Shown here: one piece after another, positions 1-8,182 of the stretch
Layout of the letters: every line of letters begins with the position of its first letter
How positions within the stretch are numbered: position 1 is the first letter of the stretch
NCBI GenBank assembly: GCA_964624475.1
Contig: CAZUYC010000069.1
Span: 74,635 to 138,634 of the forward strand
Source of the DNA: CAZUYC01 sp964624475
GTDB lineage: Bacteria; Myxococcota_A; UBA9160; SMWR01
Reading direction: 5' to 3'
DNA length: 64,000 nucleotides
The notes under the pieces: generated by a model
What the model was told of the DNA's origin: nothing
Database searches by the model: none
Seen by the model: the letters and a program-made list of their open reading frames with translations, nothing else
Program-made: the position numbers and the translations under genes

Positions 1-68
1 AAGCGCGCAGCGATCCCGGTGCCGCGCGCGCCGGCCGATGGGCGCCTCGCGAGCGCGCCGTGGTCTGA
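1..68 (+). CDS. Possible 3' end of an upstream gene (partial)
   Basis: A reading frame enters from the left edge and stops at TGA 66-68, 19 bases before the GT4 start. The last residues would read PRERAVV. The piece is too short to assign a family, and in such GC-rich DNA an open frame of this size can occur by chance. Position and spacing fit the tail of a preceding gene of the same operon. Confidence 0.25.
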   Translation, partial: ARSDPGAARAGRWAPRERAVV

Positions 69-87
69 ACGGCCCGCCGCCGCCCGC

Positions 88-1218
88 ATGCGCATCCTCC
101 ACGTCGTCCCGTACTACCCGCCCGCGCGCGTGGGCGGCGTCGGCGAGGTGGCGCGCGCGCTCCACGAGGGGCTGCTCCGCCGCGGCCACGACTCGCTCGT
201 CGTGACGCGCGGCCGCGGCTCGAGCGCGACCGTGCGCCGCGTCGCGGCTTCGCGCCTCGGTTGGCTCCTCGCGACGGGTCTCTGGGGCCCGCGCGCGGCG
301 GGCTTCGACGTCGTGCACTGCCACTCGGGGGAGGCGCTGCCGCTGCTCCTCGCGCTGCGCCTCGCGCCGCGCCGTCGGACCCGGCTGCTCGTCACCCTCC
401 ACGTGAGCGCCGCGCAGATGGCCCGGGCCGAGGGGCCCTACGAAATCGCCGGCCGGCGCTTCGGGCGGCGCCGGCCGGCGCGCCGGGCGCTCCAAGCGCT
501 GCACCGGATCGCCGACCGCGCGGCGCTGCGCCTCGCGGACGCCGTCAGCACCGCCGCGCGGGCCACCGCGCTCGACCTCGTCGGTCCCGAGCGGGCCGCC
601 TCGATCGCTGTGATCCACAACGGTGTCGAACCTCCCGCCGAGGACGCCGCGCTGCCGCGCGCAGAGCCCGTGGAGCTCCTCTATGCGGGGGTCGCCGGCG
701 CGCGCAAGCGCGTCGCGGCGCTCCCCTTCGTGCTGCGCCGCGTGCGCGAGCGCATCGCGGGGGCGAAGCTGCGCATCGCGGGCTTCGAGCTCGGCGCGGA
801 GCCCGGCCTCGCGGAGCTCTTCCGCGCCACCGGGACGCAGGGCGCCGTCGAATGCGTCGGGCGCCTCGGACGGGCCGAGCTCGCCGCGCACTACCGGGCC
901 GCGCGCGTGCTCGTCCTGCCCTCGGCCTACGAGGGGCTCCCGCTCGTCCTGCTCGAGGCGATGGCGCAGGGGCTGCCGGTGGTCGCGACGCGCGTCGCCG
1001 GCAATCCCGAAGCGGTGGAGGACGGCGTGACCGGCTACCTCGTAGACGTCGACGCGCCGGACGCGATGGCCGAGCGCTGCATCCAGATCCTCGGCGATCC
1101 GGCGCTCGCGCGTCGACTCGGCGAGGCCTCGCGCGCGAGGGTGCGGGAGCACTTCGGTTTCGAGCGCCAGCTCGACGCCTACCTCGCCTGCTACGCACGG
1201 CTCGCGGGCTCGCCCTGA
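88..1218 (+). CDS. Glycosyltransferase family 4 (GT-B fold)
   Basis: About 376 residues, the usual GT4 length. The N-terminus MRILHVVPYYPP followed by a glycine-rich GGVGEVARAL loop is the typical GT-B start. The C-terminal half carries the donor-site signature: EGLPLVLLEAMAQGLPVVAT, then GNPEAVEDG. It should transfer an activated sugar to a lipid-linked or surface glycan at the cytoplasmic face. An in-frame extension to position 19 exists, but the conserved family start is at 88, so that ATG is preferred. Donor and acceptor cannot be told. It lies alone before the oppositely oriented translocase/lipoprotein pair, so functional coupling to those is not evident. Confidence 0.9.
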   Translation: MRILHVVPYYPPARVGGVGEVARALHEGLLRRGHDSLVVTRGRGSSATVRRVAASRLGWLLATGLWGPRAAGFDVVHCHSGEALPLLLALRLAPRRRTRLLVTLHVSAAQMARAEGPYEIAGRRFGRRRPARRALQALHRIADRAALRLADAVSTAARATALDLVGPERAASIAVIHNGVEPPAEDAALPRAEPVELLYAGVAGARKRVAALPFVLRRVRERIAGAKLRIAGFELGAEPGLAELFRATGTQGAVECVGRLGRAELAAHYRAARVLVLPSAYEGLPLVLLEAMAQGLPVVATRVAGNPEAVEDGVTGYLVDVDAPDAMAERCIQILGDPALARRLGEASRARVREHFGFERQLDAYLACYARLAGSP

Positions 1219-1230
1219 ACCGCTCGGCTG

Positions 1231-1932
1231 CTAGGGCTCGTCGGGTCCTGCGGGGTGCGAGTCCGCCCAGGCGGCGCCGCACGAGTCGGCGGCGCGCGCG
1301 GCCCCGTCGAGAGGCACCACGCAGCGCAGGCGCACGGAGGAGCCCGAGCCGGCATCGTCGACGAGCGCGGCCAGCAGGCCGTAACCCGCGGCGCCCTCGG
1401 CGACGCTCCACTCGCAGGTCTGGACTCCCGGGCCCGTCCGGCAGCGCTCGGGGGCGTCCCCGACGAGGTGGCTGATCTCCTGGAGGCTCAGGGCCTCGCC
1501 GAGCCTCTGTTCGGCGTCTCGCTGGCTCTCGAGCGAGCCCGCCGCGCCGACCGGGGGGAGCCCGCCGGCGCCCGCCGCCCGCGCGGAGCGCACATGAGCG
1601 CGACACGAGCCCTCGGCGCGCGGGCCCCCGTCGAGCGGGAGCTCGCAGACGAGGTTCAGATCCCCGCCGCTCCCGCTCGCGTCGGCGAGCGCGGCCCAGG
1701 CCTCGGCGCCCTCGACGATGCGCCACGTGCAGAGCTCGAGCCCGGGGGCCGAGAAGACGCAGCGAACGGCCTCGCCGCCCGCAAAATCGGCGATCTCGAC
1801 CTTGGTGGTGAATGCATCGACACTGGCGGTGCCCTGCGGATCCGCGCCTCCACAAGCGACCAGGATCGCGGCGGCCAGGACGCCGCAGAGCCCCGGGCGG
1901 GCCGCTCGCCGCGAGACCTCCCACGGAGTCAT
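1231..1932 (-). CDS. Lipoprotein with a duplicated four-cysteine unit
   Basis: 233 residues. A signal peptide ends in a lipobox (LVACGG, lipidated Cys27), so the protein should be membrane-anchored in the envelope. The mature part holds two copies of a unit of about 55 residues: Cys58, 68, 96 and 110, then Cys164, 173, 204 and 218. Both copies share the pattern C-x9-10-(T/E)W-(R/S)-(I/V)-x-EGA, then L-x-C-x-x-PLDG and SC, suggesting two small disulfide-bonded domains. I do not recognise the family. It starts one base after the stop of the upstream translocase gene, so the two are very likely cotranscribed and may act together. Function unknown. Confidence 0.85.
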   Translation of the reverse strand: MTPWEVSRRAARPGLCGVLAAAILVACGGADPQGTASVDAFTTKVEIADFAGGEAVRCVFSAPGLELCTWRIVEGAEAWAALADASGSGGDLNLVCELPLDGGPRAEGSCRAHVRSARAAGAGGLPPVGAAGSLESQRDAEQRLGEALSLQEISHLVGDAPERCRTGPGVQTCEWSVAEGAAGYGLLAALVDDAGSGSSVRLRCVVPLDGAARAADSCGAAWADSHPAGPDEP

Positions 1933-1933
1933 G

Positions 1934-4900
1934 CTACCCCCTCTTCCCGAGCCCGGACTCTACCCGAGCCGCCGATCCCGCGCCCGAGCCCGCCTCCGGG
2001 CCGTCACGCATCGTCGCCTGCTGGAGCCGCTCCGTGAGCTCGCTCACGCGGCGGGCCAGGGCCTGGCAGATGCCGAAGGCAAGCCCGGGGAGATCTTCCA
2101 TCAGGGAGATCAGATCGGCCCGCTCGAGGCGGAGCAGACGCACGTGGCTGGCCGAGGCGACCGTGGCCGTGCGCACCCCACCTTCGAAGAGGGCGACCTC
2201 GCCGAAGAAGCTCCCGGGCCCGAGCTCGCTGAGGAAGGCGCCCCCGCGGGTCACGCTGACGACCCCCTCCACCAGCAGGTAGAGGCAATCGTCGAAGACG
2301 CCCTCGCGCGCGATCCACGCCCCCGGCGCGTGCTGCTCCTCCTTCACCAGCCTCGCGAGGTCGACGAGCTGGCGGGTGGTGAGCGCCTCGAAGAAGGGCA
2401 GCGAGCGGAGCTGGAGCGCGATCTCGACCGGCCTCACGACCGCATGATCCCCGAGGCCTCCGCGGCCGGCCAGCGCGATCCCGGCCGCGAGCGTCCGCGC
2501 GAGGTCCTCGGGATCGGCGAGCAGGGCCTCGATCGCCTCCTCGAGCTTGGGGACGGGCCGGCCGAGCGCCTCCGCCGCGAGCCTCCCGCGCGTGCCGGGA
2601 TCTCCCTCCTCGAGCAGCGGGACGAGCCGGCCCTTCTCGCGCCCGACGAGCGATTCGAGCGCCTCGAGCACGATCGAGTAGCGGCGCCCGCCGCGGGCGA
2701 AGCGCAGCTGCTCGCCGAGCTCGGCGATGCGGTCGTCGCCGTGGAGCGCGGCGAGCAGGCCGAGCGCGGCGTGGAGCTGTTCGTCCACGCGCTCGAGCAG
2801 GCGCTGGCGGACGATCGCGAAGCGCTCGCGGTCGCCGAGCGCGGCGACGTGCAAGAGGTCTCGCCGGACGGCCTCGATCTCCCGTTCGTAGAGCGCGGCG
2901 ATCGGAGCGCGCCCGACGTCGAGCTCGCGCACGAGGTCGACGAGCGCCGGCTGCGCGCTGCGCGGCCCGTAGGCGAGCTCGCGCAGCAGCACGTCGGCGC
3001 AGCGCGGGCCGAGCGCGCGCAGCCCCTCGCGCGCGGATAGCCGCCATTCCTCGCGCGGCGAGCCCAGGTGGGAGACGAGCCAGCTCGCGTGCTCGGCGAG
3101 CCCCACCCGCCCGGCGTAGCGCAGGAGCGCCGCGCGCACGCGCGGCTCGTCTTCGGCCCGCAGCGCCAGCATGCGTTCCGCGACGGGCGCGGCGCCGGCG
3201 CCCCGCCGCGCCGCCACCTCCGCGATCGCTTCCGCGGCGGCGGTCCGCTCCGCCGGATCGACGAGCAGCCCGGCCAGCAGCGCGAGCCGCGCTTCGAAGC
3301 GCGCGCCCTCCGCGCCGCACAGGAGCGACCAGCGGCACTCCTCGCGCGCGGTGCGCCGCGCGGCCGCATCGGCGCCCGCGAGCGCGCGGGCGAGATCGGC
3401 GTCGAGATCACTTCCCGGCGGCGCTGCGCCCCGGCGGTCGAGCGCGGCGAGGGCCGCGAGGCGCACCGCGGGCGAGGCGTCCGCGAGTGCCGCCGTGAGC
3501 GCGGCCTCCACCCTCGCCCGCGGCGCGAGCCGCGCGTAGGCCTGGATGAGGTCGGCCCGCTCGCGGTCCGGGAGCTCGCCGGGCTCCGCCAGCAGCGCCT
3601 CCAGCGCTCGCGCCGCCCCGGGGCTGCGCAGCTCCTCCGGGGCGCTCGCCTCGAGCACGCGGTCGAGGGCCGCGATCAGGAGCGGGCGGCTGCCGGCCGG
3701 CGCGCGCTGGAGCGCGGACGCGAAGGCCTCGGCGGCGAGCCCCGGCTCGGCGTCGGCGACGAGCGCGATCGCGGCGCGCACCCGCCCGCGCTCGTCGGAG
3801 GCGAGCTCGCTGGCGAGCGCCCGCACGGTGGCGCGATCGAGGAGCTCCGCATGCTCCAGCGCCTCGTCGCGACGCGTGCGCTCCGCCGCGGAGCGCAGCA
3901 GCAGCTGCGGATAGCGGCGCCAGAGCCAGAGCGAGGCCGCGAGCCAGGCCAGCGCGATCGGCAGCGCCGCAAAGCTCACGAAGGCCGTGGAGCCGAGCGC
4001 GAGGGCGCCGAGCACCGCCGCGTTCCCGATCGCGCCGCCGGCGCGTTTCGTCGGCCCCTCGATCAGCGCCGAGGCGCGCGAGCGGATCGCCTCGGGAAAG
4101 AGGCTCGAGAGCACGCGCAGCGCCGGGTCGTACACCGCCTTGTCCTGCAGCTGGGTCGCCGCCATCGCCGCGACGCCCGTCGCGAGGGTCATCTGCGCGC
4201 TGAGCCCGCCGAAGCCCGCCAGGTAGGCGAGCGGCGCGATCGTCGAGGCGAGCGGGATCCCGATGCGCCGGAAGAGGCGGGAGCTCGCGAAGAGCTGGGC
4301 GCCGAGCACGCCGAGGTTGATCCAGCCGCGGAAGCTCGCGTAGAAGGCGAGCAGGCGCGCCTCGCCCTCGGCACCCCGCGTCGCGCGGTCCGCGAGATAC
4401 GAGAACTCCCAGTAGAGAACCGGCGCGAGGATGCCACCGCAGAGCGAGATCGCGACGAGCAGGCGGAAGAGCCCGCTCTCGCGCCACAGCGACGCGAAGG
4501 ACCTCGGGCTGGCTTCCGCAGCCCTGCGCGACGCGCGACGCCCTCGCGCCGCGTCGCGACGCGGGCGGTCGAGGCGCGGGCGGAGGCGGCGCAGCGGCAG
4601 CGCGGCCGCCGCGGCGAGGCCCAGGATCCCCCCCGTGAGCAGGAGCAGGCCCCCGATCTCGAGCGCCCGTGCGAGCGGATCGGACGCGAAGCTCCCCGCC
4701 ACCGCGCCGAGGGTCCCGCCCGCCGTCATCGGCGCGAAGAGGCGCTTCGCCTGGCGACCGTGCAGGAGGTCGGCCATCGCGATCCAGAAGACGATTAGCG
4801 CCAGCGTCGAGACGAGCCTCGAGGCGACGAGCAGGACGACGACGCCGCTGCGCGTGTCCGCCTCGACGACGGACCAGAGGGGGACGAGCGCGAGCCCCAG

Positions 4901-5158
4901 CCCGGCGAGCATCCGCGGCAGGAGCCGCAGGCGGTCGCTGCGCGCCGCGACGCCCACGAACGCGAAGGTGGCCACGAGGAGCAGGGCGTCGCTCAGCAGG
5001 AAGCCCTGGGGCAGGAGCTCGACGCCGACCCGCTTCACGAAGAGGGTCTCGGCGACGTTCCGGAGCGAGACCTCGGCCCAGCCGAGGAGCCCGAGTGCGA
5101 GGGTTCCCCAGACGAAGACCCGGCCCTCGCCGGGCTCGATGCCGAGCCAGCTCCGCAC
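1934..5158 (-). CDS. Npt/Tlc-type nucleotide translocase fused to HEAT repeats and a cNMP-binding domain
   Basis: About 1074 residues. Residues 1-430 are a 12-helix MFS-like membrane domain resembling the Npt1/Npt2 (Tlc) ATP/ADP translocase family. Residues about 436-900 are alpha-helical HEAT-like repeats. About 919-1060 is a cyclic-nucleotide-binding domain whose phosphate-binding cassette reads FGEVALFEGGVRTATV, keeping Glu and Arg. By family it would exchange nucleotides across the inner membrane; the C-terminal sensor suggests gating by cAMP, cGMP or a related ligand (inference). The start is uncertain: GTG 5158 has GGGCGAGG upstream, and GTG 5185 is an in-frame alternative. The ATG at 5179-5181 is out of frame. 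It is followed after one base by the Cys-repeat lipoprotein and is divergent from the exported dikinase gene. Confidence 0.85.
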   Translation of the reverse strand: MRSWLGIEPGEGRVFVWGTLALGLLGWAEVSLRNVAETLFVKRVGVELLPQGFLLSDALLLVATFAFVGVAARSDRLRLLPRMLAGLGLALVPLWSVVEADTRSGVVVLLVASRLVSTLALIVFWIAMADLLHGRQAKRLFAPMTAGGTLGAVAGSFASDPLARALEIGGLLLLTGGILGLAAAAALPLRRLRPRLDRPRRDAARGRRASRRAAEASPRSFASLWRESGLFRLLVAISLCGGILAPVLYWEFSYLADRATRGAEGEARLLAFYASFRGWINLGVLGAQLFASSRLFRRIGIPLASTIAPLAYLAGFGGLSAQMTLATGVAAMAATQLQDKAVYDPALRVLSSLFPEAIRSRASALIEGPTKRAGGAIGNAAVLGALALGSTAFVSFAALPIALAWLAASLWLWRRYPQLLLRSAAERTRRDEALEHAELLDRATVRALASELASDERGRVRAAIALVADAEPGLAAEAFASALQRAPAGSRPLLIAALDRVLEASAPEELRSPGAARALEALLAEPGELPDRERADLIQAYARLAPRARVEAALTAALADASPAVRLAALAALDRRGAAPPGSDLDADLARALAGADAAARRTAREECRWSLLCGAEGARFEARLALLAGLLVDPAERTAAAEAIAEVAARRGAGAAPVAERMLALRAEDEPRVRAALLRYAGRVGLAEHASWLVSHLGSPREEWRLSAREGLRALGPRCADVLLRELAYGPRSAQPALVDLVRELDVGRAPIAALYEREIEAVRRDLLHVAALGDRERFAIVRQRLLERVDEQLHAALGLLAALHGDDRIAELGEQLRFARGGRRYSIVLEALESLVGREKGRLVPLLEEGDPGTRGRLAAEALGRPVPKLEEAIEALLADPEDLARTLAAGIALAGRGGLGDHAVVRPVEIALQLRSLPFFEALTTRQLVDLARLVKEEQHAPGAWIAREGVFDDCLYLLVEGVVSVTRGGAFLSELGPGSFFGEVALFEGGVRTATVASASHVRLLRLERADLISLMEDLPGLAFGICQALARRVSELTERLQQATMRDGPEAGSGAGSAARVESGLGKRG

Positions 5159-5231
5159 GCGCGCCTCGCCCGGGCACCATATCACGGGATCCGCGCGGGT
5201 CCGCGGTATGGGAGGCCGGGAGCCCAGCGGG

Positions 5232-5237
5232 TATGCT
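5232..5237 (+). promoter_or_regulatory. -10-like box TATGCT, probable leaderless start
   Basis: TATGCT ends 8 nt before the ATG of the exported dikinase gene (5246) and no Shine-Dalgarno sequence is visible. That distance would put the transcription start at or beside the start codon. No clear -35 is seen. Confidence 0.4.
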
Positions 5238-5245
5238 CCCGCGCC

Positions 5246-8182
5246 ATGTCGGGACGAAGCTCCGCGAAGGCGTTCCTCGCCGCGCTGCTCGCGGCCGCGC
5301 CGGTGGCGCGCGCCGCGGCGCAGGCGCTCCCGGATCCGCCCGCGCTCCGCACCTGGGTGCAGGAGATGAAGGATTCGGCGCAGGGCCCCTTCCAGGCGAT
5401 CCGCTGGTTCTGCAACGACGGCACGATGCACCCGGCGCGCCCCTATCCCTGCGGCACGCGCGGGGGGGGCGTCCAGCACGGCGAGTGGAACGCGCGCGTG
5501 AAGCAGATGCGCGGGGAGGGCTACGCGATCGCGAACGTGCTCGCGACGCTCCCGGTCGACCGCTACACGGGGCGCGCGCCCGACACGAACGCGCTCGCCC
5601 AGCTCCTGATCGAGCGCTTCCTGATGCGGGTCGACGACGGCTGGATCTTCCGCGGGGCGCAGACCTACCGGGGAGCGCTGCAGGTCGAGGACGAGGAGGC
5701 CGGTGCCCGCCGGCTCCTGCTCGCGATGCTGGCCGATCCCTTCTGGCGCGGCCCCGAGCGCTTCGCCTTCGTCCGCGAGGCGGCGCGCCAGCTGCCGCTC
5801 CAGCCCGACGCCGCGACCGCCGCGGCGGTCCGCCACCAGGCGCTCCAGATTGCCGAGAAGGACCGCGGCTTCATGGGCCTGCGGGCCAAGATCCACAACC
5901 TCCCGGACGAGGGCGACGCGGGGAAGGTCCGCGAGTACGCGTCCGCCAGGGGACGCCCGGAGCTCGCGTCCGCGTACGAGGATCTGGCCGCGACGATCGA
6001 CGCCCTCTACACGCAGGCGGGCGCGGTCGCAACGCTCGAGACCGCGGCGCGGCAGACGAGCGACCCCGCGCTCGCCGAGAAGTTCCAGCTCGCTGCCCGC
6101 AAGCTCGGTTCGGTGCGCGACCCGTCGCAGCGCCTCGACGTGGCCGGCCGCATCCTCGAAGCGCTGCGCGAGGCCTTCCCGGGCGCCGCGACGCCCGAGG
6201 CGGCCCTCGACCTGCTCGAGGCGGGCCTCGCGCTCGAGGACGAGTTCTTCGTGGCGGCGAACGGCCTCCTGCCGCGCCTGCCCTCGGCCACGCGCCGCGA
6301 GCGCCTCGCCTGGGTCGAGGACACGCTGCGCGCGCTCTACGGCGTCGGCTTCCTGACGCGCCGCCAGCTCGACGGCGGCCGCGAGAGCCTGCGGACGCTG
6401 GTCGCGGTGCCGGCGCTCGACGTCGACACCTACCGCAGCGAGCTGCGCTACCTGGCGCGTGCGCCCGAGTGGTCCGATCGCCAGCTCGCCTTCCACTTCG
6501 GCACGGCCGAGGCGAAGCTCGCCCCGCTGGAGCCGCTCGTGCACCTCTTCCGCCAGGACCGCCTGCGCGGCAGCCCCCTGCTCTTCTACACCGGCGTGGT
6601 CGACAGCCTCATCCTCGATGCCAACCAGCTCGCGGGCATCGAGCACGAGATCCTCGGCCAGAAGCTCGGCGCGGGCCTGCGCGCGCTCAACCCCGGCCTC
6701 GCGCGGGGGGTCCTCTTCGTACCGCCGGGGGACGAGCTGCCCGAGGAGATCGACCCGGACGGGATCTACCTGCTGCCGGAGTCCACCTCCGAGCTGCCGC
6801 GCGTGGCGGGAATCCTGACCCGCGGCGAGGGCAGCTCCCTCTCGCACGTGCAGCTGCTCGCGCGCAACCTCGGCATCCCGAACGTGGTCGTGGGCGAGGC
6901 GGTGCTGCCGCGGATCCGCGCGCTCGACGGCCAGCGCGTCGTGCTCGCCGTGAGCCCGGCGGGCGTCGTCCGGATCGCCCGCGACGGGCCGAACTGGGAC
7001 GCCGTCTTCGGCAGCCAGCGCGTCGTGAGCGACGTCGTGATCCGGCCCGACCGCGCGAAGCTCGACCTCTCGCGGACCGGGCTCGTGCCGCTCTCGGAGC
7101 TCCGCGCCGAGGACTCGGGCCGGATCTCGGGCCCGAAGGGGGCGAACCTGGGCACGCTCAAGGCCGCCTTCGGGCCCCAGGTCCCCGACGGCTTCGTGAT
7201 CCCCTTCGGCGTCTTCCGCCAGGTGCTCGACCAGCCGCTGGAGCCGGGCGGGCCCTCCGTCTGGGACTGGATGCGCCAGAGCTACGCGGAGCTGGCGAGG
7301 CTCCCCGAGGGCGCGGCGCGCGACCGCGAGGCGAAGCGTTTCCTCGAGCGGCTGCGCGCGTGGATCGCGCAGGTGGACCCGGGGCCCGAGTTCCGCGCGG
7401 AGCTCCGCGCCGCGCTCGACCGTCTCGGCCCGGACGGCAGCTTCGGGGTCTTCGTGCGCAGCGACACGAACGTCGAGGATCTCCCCGGCTTCACCGGCGC
7501 CGGCCTGAACCTCACCGTCCCGAACGTCATCGGCTACGAGAAGGTCCTCGAGGCGCTGCACGAGGTCTGGGCCTCGCCCTTCACCGACCGCTCCTACGGC
7601 TGGCGGCAGAACCACATGGAGCAGCCCGAGTACGTCTTCCCGGCGGTGGTGGTGCAGCGGAGCTTCCCGTCGGAGAAGTCGGGCGTGCTGGTCACCTCCG
7701 ACGTCGACACGGGCCGGATGGGCTGGATCACGGTCGCGGTGAGCGAGGGCGTGGGCGGCGCCGTCGACGGCCAGGCGGCGGAGTCGCTGCTCGTGAACGA
7801 GGCCAGCGGACACGTGCGCGTGCTCGCGCAGGCCAGCGCGCCCACCAAGGCCGTGCTCTCGCCGGCGGGCGGGCTCGCGCGCGCGCCGGCGAGCGGCAGC
7901 GAGACCCTGCTCGAGCCGGGCGAGATCGCGCAGCTCCTCTCGCTCTCGCGCGAGGTTCCGCAGCGCTTCGCAACCCTGCGCGACGCGCAGGGCCGACCGA
8001 TCCCGGCGGACGTCGAGTTCGCGTTCCGCGACGGGCGCCTGACGCTGCTCCAGATCCGCCCCTTGAACGAGAGCAAGAGCGCGCAGCGCAACGCCTACCT
8101 GCTCGGCCTCGACGCGCAGCTGCGCGCTCGCGGCGCCGCCGGCGTCGCCCGCGACGCCGTTCCGAAGGAGGAGCCCTCGTGA
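5246..8182 (+). CDS. Exported glucan,water-dikinase-like phosphotransferase (PPDK-type domains)
   Basis: 978 residues. An N-terminal signal peptide (residues 1 to about 26, ending ARAAAQA) predicts export. Residues 30 to about 480 are unassigned. A swivelling phosphohistidine domain follows, with SSLSHVQLLARNLGIPNVV (catalytic His534). After it comes a PPDK/PEP-synthase-type ATP-binding domain: GPKGANLG near 626, IPFGVF, VRSDTNVEDLPGFTGAGL near 735, and LLQIRP near 930. This order, His domain before ATP domain, and the LSHV-x-x-x-ARN motif match alpha-glucan,water dikinases (GWD/PWD), which pass the ATP beta-phosphate via His to glucan. PEP synthase and PPDK have the opposite order. ATP is scarce outside the cytoplasm, which makes the adjacent nucleotide translocases notable. 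The substrate is unknown. GTGA overlap couples it to the next gene. Confidence 0.85.
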   Translation: MSGRSSAKAFLAALLAAAPVARAAAQALPDPPALRTWVQEMKDSAQGPFQAIRWFCNDGTMHPARPYPCGTRGGGVQHGEWNARVKQMRGEGYAIANVLATLPVDRYTGRAPDTNALAQLLIERFLMRVDDGWIFRGAQTYRGALQVEDEEAGARRLLLAMLADPFWRGPERFAFVREAARQLPLQPDAATAAAVRHQALQIAEKDRGFMGLRAKIHNLPDEGDAGKVREYASARGRPELASAYEDLAATIDALYTQAGAVATLETAARQTSDPALAEKFQLAARKLGSVRDPSQRLDVAGRILEALREAFPGAATPEAALDLLEAGLALEDEFFVAANGLLPRLPSATRRERLAWVEDTLRALYGVGFLTRRQLDGGRESLRTLVAVPALDVDTYRSELRYLARAPEWSDRQLAFHFGTAEAKLAPLEPLVHLFRQDRLRGSPLLFYTGVVDSLILDANQLAGIEHEILGQKLGAGLRALNPGLARGVLFVPPGDELPEEIDPDGIYLLPESTSELPRVAGILTRGEGSSLSHVQLLARNLGIPNVVVGEAVLPRIRALDGQRVVLAVSPAGVVRIARDGPNWDAVFGSQRVVSDVVIRPDRAKLDLSRTGLVPLSELRAEDSGRISGPKGANLGTLKAAFGPQVPDGFVIPFGVFRQVLDQPLEPGGPSVWDWMRQSYAELARLPEGAARDREAKRFLERLRAWIAQVDPGPEFRAELRAALDRLGPDGSFGVFVRSDTNVEDLPGFTGAGLNLTVPNVIGYEKVLEALHEVWASPFTDRSYGWRQNHMEQPEYVFPAVVVQRSFPSEKSGVLVTSDVDTGRMGWITVAVSEGVGGAVDGQAAESLLVNEASGHVRVLAQASAPTKAVLSPAGGLARAPASGSETLLEPGEIAQLLSLSREVPQRFATLRDAQGRPIPADVEFAFRDGRLTLLQIRPLNESKSAQRNAYLLGLDAQLRARGAAGVARDAVPKEEPS

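Noticed and set aside
5179..5181. ATG as start of the translocase fusion
   Set aside because: It is in a different frame from the membrane domain, so it cannot start this protein.
5186..7813. Minus-strand frame extending the translocase gene far upstream
   Set aside because: The extension is antisense to the dikinase gene and holds only Arg/Ala/Gly-rich low-complexity sequence. The Npt-like domain starts near 5158.
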